DNA from: Takakia lepidozioides
Taxonomy: Eukaryota; Streptophyta; Takakiopsida; Takakiales; Takakiaceae
Direction: 5' to 3'
Length of the DNA: 60,000 nucleotides
Assembly (NCBI GenBank): GCA_030704615.1
Contig: CM060732.1
Location: 70,911,053 to 70,971,052 of the forward strand
Shown here: positions 24,701-35,080 of the stretch, piece after piece
How the letters are laid out: each line of letters starts with the position of its first letter
Position numbering within the stretch: the first letter of the stretch is position 1
Made by a program: the position numbers and the translations under genes
Notes under the pieces: model-generated
Database searches by the model: none
The model's input: the letters and a program-made list of their open reading frames with translations, nothing else
What the model was told of the DNA's origin: nothing

Positions 24701-27700
24701 TTTATCTGCTTGTCCAATTCTTCCTGTCAATCCATCCCTTGAAGTGTAAATCACCTGTTGTGAGTGAGATACTCTCTCATCATCAACCTGAGCTTGCCTT
24801 AGCCTTAATCCGTAGAGCCATGTGCAACTGAAACTCAAGGAAGACAGATACACAGAGGTGACAGAAGTAGGAGGGAATGAACTACCTTTGAAAGCTTCCC
24901 ATCTGCCCATGGCAGCAGCATACGCACCTGGGCGAGCAGGATACCAACTACAACCAAGACAGCGCACAAAGAGCCCCCTTAGGCATGCACTACTAAGCTA
25001 GAATGTGATAGATAATCGTAATGGGAGAAGTCAGGCAAGGGGGCAAGGAGAGGCAGCTTACACCCCATTGGTAAGGGTGAGTACTCACTATTGATACGGT
25101 AACGTTCAGCCAGTAGGAGATCCCGATTTCTACTGACAACATCCCTGACAGCTGCCTTGATATCTGCTGGGGACACATCCACACCTGTCTCGACCACAAA
25201 CCACTTGTTGCTAAGTAGCATTACTTGTAAATTCTCCAACACAACTGTCGATTGAGGATGCTAGATTGTGTTTACTAGATAACAGTCCTTGAAGTATTGA
25301 CCTGGTCCAGAAAGCTCAGGATGGGCCAAGTGCTAACACCACAAAACCTACGACACTGGCAGGTAGTGACAAACGTAGAACTGCAAACATGGCATGGGTG
25401 GAGCTCATAACAACCCTTGAAGGCATCGCACATCTCCCAAAGTGTGGCTGACACAGCCTCTTTACAGACGAGCAGTGATTCATCAGCAGAGACTTGGTGA
25501 CCCACATTGACATTATAAAGTCTCTCTCACCCCATTTCCCACACTTCAGGAAGAAGTCAAGACCACATACCAACACCACACTTCTTCTCAAATTCAGTGA
25601 CATCATATGAGTCAGGCCCAATAGTAGCCAGATAGCCAAAAGACGCTTCCAACTGAGGGATGGTTTTTATCTGTATCACAGATAGCCAAAATATTAGAGC
25701 TAAGAACTCTGAAATGGCTTTAGGTGCAATCATACAGGATTTGCCAATGAGAAATATGCCCAAGTGGACGAAAATGACGGCCGAAAGCAAAAGATGTCAG
25801 GGGGCTAAGCAACCCCAAGTTGCCTTGTCCTCTACAATGAGGAGACTGGCAGGTTTGTTCTCCAAAGAAAAGAATTTCAATCCCATACAGTATTGGAAGG
25901 TCTGTAATCAAGTTCTGCCTACTGGAGAACCTTGTTGTTGGTAATGTACATGCACAGGGACGGTCGATGCTTCAGAGCATTGGCTGGGTACTTCGTGGCT
26001 ACCTGCATGCAACAGCCCAGCCATCTTGTATTCTGCATGTCTTCTCTCCAATTAAGCAGCTTGGTGCAACAGTGAAAAAGCAATGAAACAGTCTAGGAGA
26101 AAACCGCATCTATGTAGTAACAGTGCTGATGTAGAGCCACTCACTGCTTAAATTTTGTGAGCCATCCAGCAAAAGCACACAGTAAGAAAGATAAACTATC
26201 TGTCATTCAATTATACATGAACGACTTATGTTCAACTATACACAATGCAAGAAAGAGATATTAAGAAAAAACCTCTTACTGTGTAAAGCAGGTTGCCTAT
26301 AGACTTTTCACAACCATGTTCCACTCCAGCCTGTGGACATGCTCCCCAACAATACTCACAGAACATGAACACAGGAAACTTTCCACAATCAAGTGCAGTA
26401 GTTATGGCAAGTAAAGCTAAATTTCCCATATTTGAAGTACAGATTACATTGAACCCCTCTGCCACATTTACATCTCTCTCTCTCTCTCTCTCTAATCAAG
26501 TTTTTGGGCAAATCACACACAGCAGATTGATGCTTGTGTGAAGGGATTTCTAGAGGATATCTGGAAAACCCGGATTAATTCTATATATGATGGTAAGTCA
26601 CACTACCAACGTCAGCCCCTGACAGAGGTAGGTTCTGTCCCTTTTGTTCCCGCTCAAACTGGGCGCGGGGTCAATGGCCACAAGGCTACGGCAAACAACG
26701 TCTTATGAGTACAATCTCTCTAATCTTGGGTAGAATATTTCAGGTGGAAAAAAAGTGAATTTTCCTATGGATGCCCTGAAAATGACAAGTAGACACTTGC
26801 TGCAAAACTCATTCCCTGGCCAGGGCCTTGTGGGATATATTGAATGCCCATGTGCGGGTTTGAATTTAGGGTTTCCGAACCCTTACCCTACAATTTAGTA
26901 CTCATGTACGAAAGTTGTTTGAGTACGAATGGCGGCTACCTGAAACTACAGGCAAAGTGTCGGGCCGACGGCTCACCGAGCTTTGCCTTCAAGATATTTT
27001 CAATAGGGCTGCGGCCAGCAAGGTTTAAGCGCAACCTTTCCTTCGTTGTGTTGGTCAAGCTCCCTATGCAGTTATAGGGAAGCCATGGCTCATTTGCAGA
27101 CACAAACAGGAAGTTACACTCAGTCTTGCATGTGCTTTGCAATTACTTGTTGTTGCGTGAATGGATATGCGCAACGTTGTACACTGGTCTGCCTCCGACT
27201 TTCAAGAATCTGTGCAATGTCACACCTTTCCTATTACTCTTGCAATCTTTCACTTGCTTAGATCTGCATGTGGGGCAGCGATAGCAAGCGTGAAGACCTG
27301 CTACTCACCTCGTGCACCCTCACTAACACGTATTCTGTTGGATATGGTGGTTTTTGGGATGGGCAAAGGTGAGGGTCCTTCACCTTTCATGGGTCTCTAA
27401 GCTATATGTGTAAGTCTTGCTACAGAGTACATAGGGTAGATGATGGAAATCACCTATTGCATGAGGTGCCACTGCCTTAGGACGAATGGCACAATGCTTG
27501 ATGACAGCCTCATCTTTCTGTGTGGGAAGTATTTCACGGAAGTAATCTACCCTTGGATCAGAGGGTTCTGAAGACCCATCTTGACTTCGATCAATCTCAG
27601 TTTACAGCCCAGCTGAGTGGTTTCATTTTGAATACTGTGTTTGTTTTGTTTTAAGACATGGCAGTACACCCCATTCGGGCTATGGTGGAAGACTTGGATT

Positions 27701-30088
27701 TGTCTCAATTTTGACATGTGATTTTCAGGGAAGTATGTGTTGACACTACTTTGATGAAACCGAATTATCCTCATAGAGAAGTACTATGCTCAGACATTTA
27801 CTGTGGGCAGAGATCTCTATGGTTTTAAGCAAGCACTGGTTTGCTTAAGTAAAGGCTAAGGCTGACTTGGAGGTCACTGACCTACAGGCCACATGCTAAA
27901 AAGCATGAACATTGGTTTTCCGGAAATCCCAGTCTGACAGTACAGTGAATATGAGTATTGTTCAGTACGATGTCTGTCACTATGGAGAAAGGTGGTTTTT
28001 TGAAGGGTTTCTAACAAACCCCACCACCCACCCCAATCACCCAGAAGTGTGAAACAAATCAGGAACAAGACTGTGGTTTAGGAGAAGGGTGATGGTGCCT
28101 TGGTAACAATGCTGTATTTTGTCTTTGTTTTGGGAAGAAACAAAAATGGTCTGGTCTAGCAACCTTTCTTGTCAAGACAAGCCCTATCTCTCTCTCTGTT
28201 CCAGGGGTTGATTACTCCAACCAGGCTAAGTCTCTAGAATACGTCCACAAGTGGGGCTGCTCAAGGATTGCATGTCAGCATGCTCCAAAACAGCTAATGT
28301 GGCTGTTCCGGGTGAGTTTAGCATTCCTCCCTTAAGCTCCCGACGAGATGAATTCAAGGTCAGATGGGGTCAGCTGCAATGTATGAATAATATCAGATAT
28401 CCTAAGTTAATCGACTCTATATCCTGGAAGCAAAATCGAGGGTAGAAGAGGGTAGAAGAGAGGGTAGACGAGATTTTCAAGGATCTGAAGCCAAGTCTGC
28501 AAGTCTTGACCCTGCTGGATAAATCTGACTTAGAGGCTGTAGTGTCCAACGCCATGTCTGTTGCCGAGAAATTGTCTGATGAAAATGACGTTACGCAGAA
28601 AACTTCCCTGAACTTGTTCCCGGTCTGTGATATGGGGGAGGCAATCATGCATGATCTCAACAGTTTACCCACTCTTGGCGCTAGACTGAAATTTAAACTC
28701 GGGGCGGGAAGCCTACCTTTGAGCAGCCAAAAGATGCAGAGAGGAAAGGGGGATTGCAAATGCCCGTTGTGTGGGCAACCTGAAGACAATATCCACTCTC
28801 TGATTCATTGTCCTGGGTACTCTTGACCAGAGAGACACCATCTTCAAATCTATCAAGGGATTTGTTCCTGTACCAACTTTGAAAATCTGGAGGCTGAGCC
28901 GAAAGCCCAGGCACCTTTGGGGTCTAGTTATTGGGCAAATCATCCACAGCAGATTGATGCTTGTGTGAAGGGATTTCTAGAGGATATCACTCGGATCAGT
29001 TGTCTGTTCCAAGGTTAGTCATACTATCGGCGTCAGCCCCTGCCAAAGGTAGTTTCCGTCCCTTTGTGTTCTGCTCAAACTGGGCGCGGATCAATGGCCA
29101 CAAGGCTACGGCAAACAACGTCTTATGAGTACATTCTCTCCCTCTCTCACCAACTTTCAAAATCTTGAGAAGAGCCTAAAGCCCTGACCCTCTTGGGGTC
29201 TAATTGCTAGGCACCTCTCACACAGCAAGTTGATGCTTGTGTGAAGGGCTTTCTAGATGATATCTGGAAAACCCAAACTAATTGTCCATCAAGGTAAGTC
29301 ACACTACCAGAGTGAGCCAAAGATAGTATATGTTCCCTTCTCTTCCACCCAAACTGGGCCCGGTGTCTATGGCAACAAGGCTACGGCAAACAACATCTTA
29401 TGGGTACATTCTCTCCCTTTGCTGGATTTGGTTTTCTAGTTTATTGCTGGGACTCTCTCTCTCTCTATCTAATACTATTGAAAAGAACATGGTTCCTGCA
29501 CCTCTGTTTACCAACTTTCAAATCTCGAGGCTCAGCCTAAAGCCCTGGCCCTGGTGGGATTGATGCCTCTGTGAAGGGCTTTCAAAAGGATATCTTGAAA
29601 ACCTGAACTAATTGTCTATACCAAGGTAAGCCCCACGCCCCTCACAAAGGCAGTTTCTGTTCCCTTTCGTTCCGCCCAAACTGGGGGCGGGGTGTATGGC
29701 CACAGGGCTCCGGCCCACACACACAAGCAATGCTCGCTCGGAAGCTCTAAGTGAGCCAGTATTATGGACTGTCCCATCAGTGGCAGCCCTACTTTGTGAG
29801 AAGATAGTGTCCATAACCACCAGAAAATGTGAACCAACGTCATAGACAGATGTGCATGGATTGTTCCTTCTGGGCACGGACACCATAAAATGAAACATGG
29901 CCTTCCTTCCAGCATCTCAAAGACGGAGATAGAGAGCAGCAAACCTCATGAGCAACATCTTTTAAATTAGTTGTTACTTTGGCATTTGCAACAGCATTTT
30001 CCGCGGTCTTGGTATCCAATCCAAGCTTCTTGAACAGCTCGAGCGCCGCCTTATCCCGCACCTCCTTGCCCTCTTTATCAGCCGGCAT
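15799..30088 (-). CDS. Glutaminyl-tRNA synthetase, cytosolic type, 23 exons, 799 aa
   Basis: Charges tRNA-Gln with glutamine using ATP (class I aminoacyl-tRNA synthetase). Exons, 5' to 3': 30088-29945, 26330-26280, 26002-25931, 25670-25571, 25184-25089, 24947-24886, 24723-24622, 22645-22541, 22379-22227, 22018-21963, 21875-21785, 21136-21050, 20912-20715, 20307-20209, 19748-19617, 19404-19268, 18755-18659, 18338-18243, 17718-17618, 17381-17276, 17159-17070, 16750-16621, 15893-15799. Total 2400 nt, all phases agree, no internal stop. Exons 1-7 give the eukaryotic N-terminal RNA-binding domains (GNLLYT, then a Lys-rich linker). Exon 9 carries [16 protein letters not shown] with the HIGH motif; exon 15 carries VMSKRK, the KMSKS equivalent; exons 17-23 form the anticodon-binding beta-barrels, ending in RDSYKVGSK. 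Length matches plant GlnRS. Donors of exons 1, 3, 7 and 19 are weak (GTTTGC, GTTCTC, GTGCTT, GTTCGT). Introns 1 and 7 hold large LINE pieces, nearly all antisense to the gene. Confidence 0.97.
18453..18494 (-). mobile_element. 42-bp LINE 3'-end micro-insertion with 13-bp target duplication
   Basis: In GlnRS intron 17. On the minus strand it reads AATGGCCACAAGGCTACGGC through to GAGTACAT, the extreme 3' end of the window's LINE family. It is flanked by perfect 13-bp direct repeats, TCTCTTGCTCTGC on the minus strand (18440-18452 and 18495-18507). The duplication shows it arrived as its own insertion and is not a decayed remnant of a longer copy. Confidence 0.9.
23263..24572 (+). mobile_element. 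LINE copy 1, 5'-truncated in reverse transcriptase, open ORF with FADD
   Basis: Lies in GlnRS intron 7, antisense to the gene. The ORF is open to 24595 and begins within reverse transcriptase (FNVFINQLL). It carries the catalytic MFADDF motif (the YADD equivalent), a C-terminal thumb and linker, and a [15 protein letters not shown] zinc knuckle (zf-RVT). Next to LINE copy 3, a segment of about 50 residues before the zinc knuckle has been replaced by a short duplicated WLQTWLQ-like stretch. The 3' end reads TTATGAGTACA. A short duplication TTCTATC flanks it (23256-23262, 24573-24579). The endonuclease domain and the first half of RT are missing, so it is not autonomous. Its 3' end is about 50 bp from the donor of GlnRS exon 7. 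Confidence 0.93.
26498..26714 (+). mobile_element. LINE 3' fragment, 217 bp, 11-bp target duplication
   Basis: In GlnRS intron 1. It starts at the [10 protein letters not shown] codons and runs to TATGAGTACAA. Flanks are TCTCTCTAATC on both sides (26487-26497 and 26715-26725). The left copy of the duplication is the end of a (CT)n run, so the insertion went into a CT microsatellite. Confidence 0.92.
27560..27965 (+). repeat. GlnRS intron-1 segment that is copied at 43.4-43.85 kb
   Basis: About 400 bp beginning GGGTTCTGAAGACCCATC recurs in the same orientation at about 43441-43845 with roughly 95% identity by eye. This position is the likely donor, because it lies within the intact gene's first intron. 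No coding content. Confidence 0.9.
28205..29132 (+). mobile_element. LINE copy 2, 3' third, decayed
   Basis: In GlnRS intron 1. It starts after (CT)n at NQAKSLE and continues through the linker, the zinc knuckle ([15 protein letters not shown]) and KAQAP to GTCTTATGAGTACA. There are several frame breaks (about 28250, 28440, 28825). It ends in TTCTCTCCCTCTCTC, which the next fragment follows at once. Confidence 0.9.
29149..29407 (+). mobile_element. LINE 3' fragment
   Basis: It begins TNFQNLE after a CT-rich run and ends GGGTACA followed by TTCTCTCCCT, the same word found at its left side. It therefore appears to have inserted into the 3' flank of the preceding copy. Confidence 0.85.
29488..29717 (+). 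mobile_element. LINE 3' fragment, diverged
   Basis: Starts after (CT)n (29453-29470) with VPAPLFTNF and runs to a degraded GGCCACAGGGCT word, lacking the last 30 bases of the consensus. The right end and target duplication are not clear. It lies about 230 bp from GlnRS exon 1. Confidence 0.75.
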
Positions 30089-30959
30089 GTTTGCACCTTC
30101 TAAATCCCCAACGACTGTGAATGAATGATGAGATCAACTACGGAAAAAGAGACAAAGAGAGCGTATGAACAGTCCACTTATAACCCCTAGCAACTCCGGG
30201 ACAAGGAGATTGTGCTCTGCGAAATGAAATTCAAAGCGTATGGAGTGTATAAATTAAATTGTTTTGTGTTTCTCGTCATCAAGACTTACGCTGACAAGAG
30301 TGATGTGGGTCCTGCACCTCACTGACTCACCGTTAGAGGGAGGGCGCTACCTTCATCAAAGGCAAAGTCTAGATCGCAGCCGTCGGGATGGCACCCTGCT
30401 CCCGTGTTCTCTTGGAGAGCGCAAGGAGAAGGGACTACACCGAAGGCCTTGTCGTCTTTTTGCGGTGAACGGGCGGCCTCATCCAGCAGACTAACGGGCC
30501 AGGCTGCTATGGAGCTCAAGCTGATATCCCCAATGGCAACGCCGAGCTCGAGACCCTCTCAATTGATGGCTTTGACGCTTTCCCGGTCCCAACAGATCGA
30601 AGGTACGCACAACTCTACATATGTCTGAACTGAGTGTCTCAGAGTGATCCGGGCTCCATGTTATCCTTGCCCCATCCCAGCAGAAACTACAACCTTGTTA
30701 ATCGGGAAAATTTCACTTCATTGTCGAACAAAGGCTGTAGAGGAACCTGGGTGTAAGCAACCTTGTCCTCCTTTCATTCAGCTCCTTCAGTATGGCTTGC
30801 TAGCGGCCAAAGGACCTGTGTGACACCCTATTTTGAGGGGAATACCTCTCAGTGTGAGAGTTAGGACAAGGCTCACACATAGCCCACGAGAATCTCATGG
30901 CAAGTTCCAAGAGGTGCAAGCATTATGAGCTCCCTCATCAATGTAGAGGGCTAGTTACC
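30089..30959. other. GlnRS upstream region, possible divergent exon
   Basis: This should hold the GlnRS promoter; no convincing TATA box was found. On the plus strand, about 30515-30601 gives an open run containing DIPNGNAELETLSIDGFDAF followed by a donor-like AG|GTACGC. That would fit an exon of a divergently transcribed gene, but a stop lies just upstream, no downstream exon was found and the family is unrecognised. Confidence 0.3.
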
Positions 30960-31540
30960 ACAGATGTGATACGCAGTGATGTGGGCTTGCGGCAGTGCAG
31001 GGCCACACATTGCCGGAAGATTTGAGCTGGGAAAAGACACATGTATTCATTGACCATCCCCTGCGAGTTTTGGCATAGTCCCCACAGGGTGTCGACCCCA
31101 TTGGAGCCGTTTGTGGGATTTTTAGCTACCAGGATCTGGAATTGCAGCCCGCCAAAGATATGGTGCTCGCACATCCAACAATGATCGGGATCCAGGGATT
31201 TAGAACTAAGGTGAAAGGCCAATAGACATGATGTTGATTCCAGGGCAGGGAAGAGCAGAGAGAGATAGCTCAACTGTAGACTTGATGGGAGGATTCAACC
31301 CAGCATCCAGACCCAGGAGGGCCACAGCTTTCAGCATTGTCTCCAGCTTATTTAGTGAAGAAGTGTGTCGATGTTTGATTCTTTCAAAGACAACCTCTCC
31401 TTGAGCAGAGAACCAATTCCAATACCTCAGAGCATATTTACTCCCCAAAGACCAGACCTGAGGCTCTTTTTCTCTGCTGGGGTAACTTGGGTGGCCTATT
31501 CCAAGGTACAGCAGCCCACACAGTAAGGTCATTTACGGAG
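30960..31540 (-). other. Unassigned minus-strand frames, probable repeat
   Basis: Two overlapping minus-strand frames of about 110 codons (31532-31206 and 31273-30938) look like one broken frame, with WGLCQNSQGMVNEYMCLFP and PQVWSLGSKYALRYWNWFS as the most protein-like stretches. I do not recognise the domain. Retroelement origin is likely from the LINE copies next to it, but this is inference. Confidence 0.35.
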
Positions 31541-31677
31541 CCTTTCAGTCCCACTTGCTCATGAAAGGTAAGTGTAAAAATTGTGCTGTGCTTGAGCCTG
31601 TCTTGGTTGGAGCAACATTTCCTCCGTGGCCTGGTCTCTGTCTCATCTGACTTATCACGGGGGTGAATTCTAAGAGA

Positions 31678-31826
31678 ATGTACTCATAAGACGTTGTTTT
31701 CCATAGCCTTGTGGCCATTGACCCCCGCCCAGTTTGAGCGGAAATTCTGAGAGAGATTGTACTCATAAGACAATGTTTGCCGTAGCCTTGTGGCCATTGA
31801 CCCCATGCCCAGTTTGAGCGGAAAAC
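31678..31826 (-). mobile_element. Two tandem LINE 3' micro-insertions
   Basis: Two copies of the last 66-70 bases of the LINE (TTTCCGCTCAAACTGGGC to GAGTACA) lie head to tail. The flanking words on the minus strand are TCTCTCTCAGAA (upstream, end of a (CT)n run), TCTCTCTCAGAA (between) and TCTCTTAGAA (downstream). Two successive insertions, the second using the target duplication made by the first, explain this. Confidence 0.85.
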
Positions 31827-31828
31827 TT

Positions 31829-31873
<45 letters not shown>
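31827..31873 (+). repeat. (GA)n microsatellite
   Basis: About 22 uninterrupted GA units (CT on the minus strand) lie directly at the upstream side of the two LINE micro-insertions. Confidence 0.95.
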
Positions 31874-31875
<2 letters not shown>

Positions 31876-31879
31876 TAAT

Positions 31880-32327
31880 TTTCTGGAATCTTTCACTAGC
31901 GTTCTTCATTAAGATAGAGGTCAATTAGGATCTGTTAAAGATCTAGGCTGAAGTTTTGTACAAGACTGAGGCAATCAGGGAAAGTTCTCATGCCTTGCAG
32001 TTCTTGCTTGCAGGTCAAACGATGAGCATAGAACGGCCTCCGAGATCCTTCTCAGGGGTGGGACACCCGTGTCAACAATGAGGCTATATCTGAAAAACTT
32101 TTTCAAGGACTGAAGCTGGCAGGATGATGTTTTGTGGATGGAGTGTATCTCCAGTTGCTTAAATTAATGACAATTTTGTCAATGCGAAATACAGTAAAAC
32201 GTGTTCTAACTATTGATATTAGTCGGTTGTTTGAAAGATGATTGGAACTTTGGTGGCTGTAGACTGTTGGATGGGAGGCCATGGTAGAAGCCATGGCTGC
32301 TCAGCTATGCCCATCAACGGTTTTCAC
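31880..32327. other. Intergenic, no gene seen
   Basis: No protein-like frame and no recognisable repeat apart from the LINE target word at 32328-32340. Confidence 0.5.
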
Positions 32328-32340
32328 AGATTGTACTCAT

Positions 32341-34132
32341 AAGACGTTGTTTGCCGTAGCCTTGTGGCCATTGACCCCGCGCCCAGTTTGAGCGGGAACA
32401 AAAGGGACAGAACCTACCTCTGTCAGGGGCTGACGTTGGTAGTAAGACTTCCTCCATATATAGAATTAATCCGGGTTTTCCAGATATCCTCTAGAAATCC
32501 CTTCACACAAGCATCAATCTGCTGTGTGTGATTTGCCCAAAAACTAGGCCTCAGGAGGGCCTGGGCTTTTGGCTCAGCCTCGAGACTTTCAAAGTTGGTA
32601 AACAGGGGTACAGGCACAATACCCTTGATAGATTTGAAGAGAGCGTCTCTTTGGTGAGAGAACCCCGGACAGTGTTCAGAAAATGAATATTGTCTTCAGA
32701 TTGCCCACACAACGGGCAATTGCACTCTCCCTTTCCTCTCTGCTTCTGTTTGCTGTTCAAAGGTAGGCTTCCTGCCCTGAGTTTAAATTTCAGTCTAGTG
32801 CCGAGAGTGGGTAGACCCTTGAGGTCATCCAAGATGTCCTCCCCCATGTCACAGACTGGAAACAAGTTCAGGGAAGTTTTCTGCCTAACTTCATTTTCAT
32901 CAGACAATCTCATGGCAACAGACATGGCTGAGGACACTACAGCCTCTAAGTCAGATTTATCCAGCAGGGTCAAGACTTGCGGATCCAGGTCCAGGTCCTT
33001 GAGGATCTCTTCTACTCTCTTCTGCCAGGACTTGGCCTGTTTGACAGGGCGGTCCTGTTTAAAAAATATAGAGTCGATTAACTTAGGATATCTGGTGTTG
33101 GGCATATGTTGCAGCTGACCCCACCATCTGACCTTGAATTCATCTCGTCGGGAGCTTAAGGACGGAATGCCAAACTCACCCCGAACAGCCACATTGGCTG
33201 TTTTGGAGCATACTGACATACACTCCTTAAGCACCCCCACTTGAATGGATTCTAGAGACTTAGCCTGGTTGGAGTTATCAACCCATATAGCAGATCCGTA
33301 CTCCAAGGCAGGTCTAATAACGCGACAAAGCATGGTTTTCTTAACCTCAGAGTTGACCCCTCTGCAGTGGAAAAAATTAGTGAGCCCCAGAGCTTTGCCC
33401 TTGCCAGTTTGAACAACTTTCCGGATATGTGCATCCCAATTACAATTGGAGGAGAACTCAACGCCCAGGTAAGTGTAGGAAGGGAGGACCGGGATCTCTT
33501 GACTACCCCACTGCCACTTAAGATCACTTCCTCCCTCTCCTCTGTCGTTCAATGCTACCACTGCACATTTGCTGACATTAGCCTCTAGCCCCCAAAGATC
33601 AACGTATCTCTTCGCGCAATCAATCAACTCCTGGAGATTGGTTGGAGTCTCCCCTATGCCTGCGAAGTCAAGGGCTGGTATGGTGGTATCACCCACCCTT
33701 AACCCAAATCCCTCACTTTCCACATCCTCGAGGAGTTGATTGATGAAAACTACACCTTGGTCTATGTCAAAGAAGTTGGACTTCTGTCCGTTAACAGTGA
33801 CACAGCTTTTGGTGTGAGCATACAAGTTGTGGACAACTCTCCACATCTTTCCCTTGATCCCACAAGACCAGAGGCGGAACCATAGGCCATCTCTCCACAC
33901 TGTGTAATAAGCCTTTTTGACATCCAGGAAAAAGACATAAATGGGTTTCCCTTCTTTTTTCCTTCCCTGGATAATCTGGCTTAGAGTGAAAATATGATCC
34001 ACACAGCCCCTGTTTCGCCGAAAGCCAGCTTGGCCTTCGTGGAAACAACCTCTAGACTCCAGATCAACCTCGAGACGAGTACTTATAACTCTGCAGAATG
34101 TCTTGCCAACAGCATTGAGGAGCCTGATGCCA
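32341..34132 (-). mobile_element. LINE copy 3, longest copy, RT active-site motif deleted, 13-bp target duplication
   Basis: The minus-strand ORF (34002-32551, 483 aa, with more coding sequence upstream) encodes reverse transcriptase from GIRLLNAVGKTF onward, with GFRRNRGCVDHI, FFLDVKKAY (the first catalytic Asp motif), thumb, linker and a CPLCGQSED zinc knuckle. Compared with copy 1 it lacks four codons exactly at the FADD motif (reads PALDFAGIG) and a block before FINQLL. It also has a frameshift near 32680. The RT is therefore inactive. Perfect 13-bp flanks, CGGTTTTCACAGA on the plus strand, occupy 32328-32340 and 34133-34145. The 5' end is truncated inside RT. Confidence 0.95.
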
Positions 34133-34326
34133 CGGTTTTCACAGAGAAGTCCAAGATCACACAGTCTTGAATCATGCAGGGTGGCGGGGTTGAATCAGGC
34201 ACAGTTGATTGTTGGACATGAGACTAGCAGCATTGATCACACCTCCGCCATCACCACTGGTTTTAAAAGAGAGACAGCGAACTCGTCCTCCACACCAACA
34301 AGACTTCTGGTGGCACTTGCGGGGAT

Positions 34327-34856
34327 GTGAGGACACTGTGTGAGGCAGGACAAATGAAAGAGGCATTGCATGTTTTAAATCAACAAAGCATCCGGGTTGA
34401 CTCCAGTACTTATGTCTGTCTCTTGCATGAGTGCATCAACCTGAAAGGCCTACCACAGGGAAAGCAGGTGCATGCCCATGTTGTGCAAAGTGGATTCAAG
34501 CCAAGCATCTTTCTACCCAACACCCTTGTCAAAATGTATACCAAGTGTGGGAGCATAGTGGATGCTCGGCAAGTGTTTGACAAAATGCCTGAAAGAGATC
34601 CTTTACAGGGAATATAATGATTGGAGGATATGCCAATCATGAGTGTGGGAGGGAGGCTCTGAAGATCTATGAGCAAATGCAACAGGAAGGAGTGATGCCC
34701 AATAGGGTCACATTCATTTGTGTTCTGAATGTGTGTGCCAGCCTAGGATCCTTGGAAAAGGGCAAAGAGATCTATGCTGATATTATTAAAGCTGGAATTC
34801 CATCATATATTAATCTGGAGAATACGCTCATCAACATGTATGCCAAATGTAGATGA
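34327..34856 (+). pseudogene. PLS-class PPR protein fragment, frameshifted
   Basis: The plus-strand frames 34327-34614 and 34617-34853 carry successive pentatricopeptide repeats of the plant PLS type: TYVCLLHECINLKGLPQGKQ, HAHVVQSGFKPSIFLPNTLV, KMYTKCGSIVDARQVFDKMP, then MIGGYANHECGREALKIYEQ and VTFICVLNVCASLGSLEKGK. A frame break with a small replaced stretch at 34598-34617 removes the usual VVSWN linker, and a stop follows INMYAKCR. PPR proteins of this class normally run 400-900 aa and bind organellar RNA; here about 175 residues remain, with no targeting peptide and no E or DYW tail. The 3' break coincides with retroelement sequence at 34.87 kb. Confidence 0.85.
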
Positions 34857-34869
34857 TAGAATATTGCGG

Positions 34870-35080
34870 CCCAATTAGCTTTCGGCATCTCTATCTCCTT
34901 TTCTCCTCAGGGCATTGGGGCAGTTCAGGGCGGGCTCCCACAACCTACGGATAGAGACTGGCAGACGGGAAACGTGCAGCGAGAGGACAGCCTATGTCCA
35001 GCATGCACAGGGCGCAACCAGGAAATTGAAACTGAAGAGCACTTCTTCCATTGCCCAGTTCAAATTGAGTTGCCCTAATC
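34870..35080 (+). mobile_element. Second LINE-like fragment with zf-RVT zinc knuckle
   Basis: The plus frame reads RDWQTGNVQREDSLCPACTG, then ETEEHFFHCPVQIELP. The spacing Cys-x2-Cys ... His-x4-Cys is the zinc-binding domain found at the C-terminus of plant non-LTR reverse transcriptases. The words differ from those of the main LINE family (CPLCGQ), so this is another family. It runs into the left arm of the large inverted repeat, which copies its last words (TTCAAATTGAGTTG). Confidence 0.75.

Noticed and set aside
34172-34366. 64-codon minus-strand frame between the LINE and the PPR fragment
   Set aside because: No recognisable domain; it runs antisense into the PPR coding strand.
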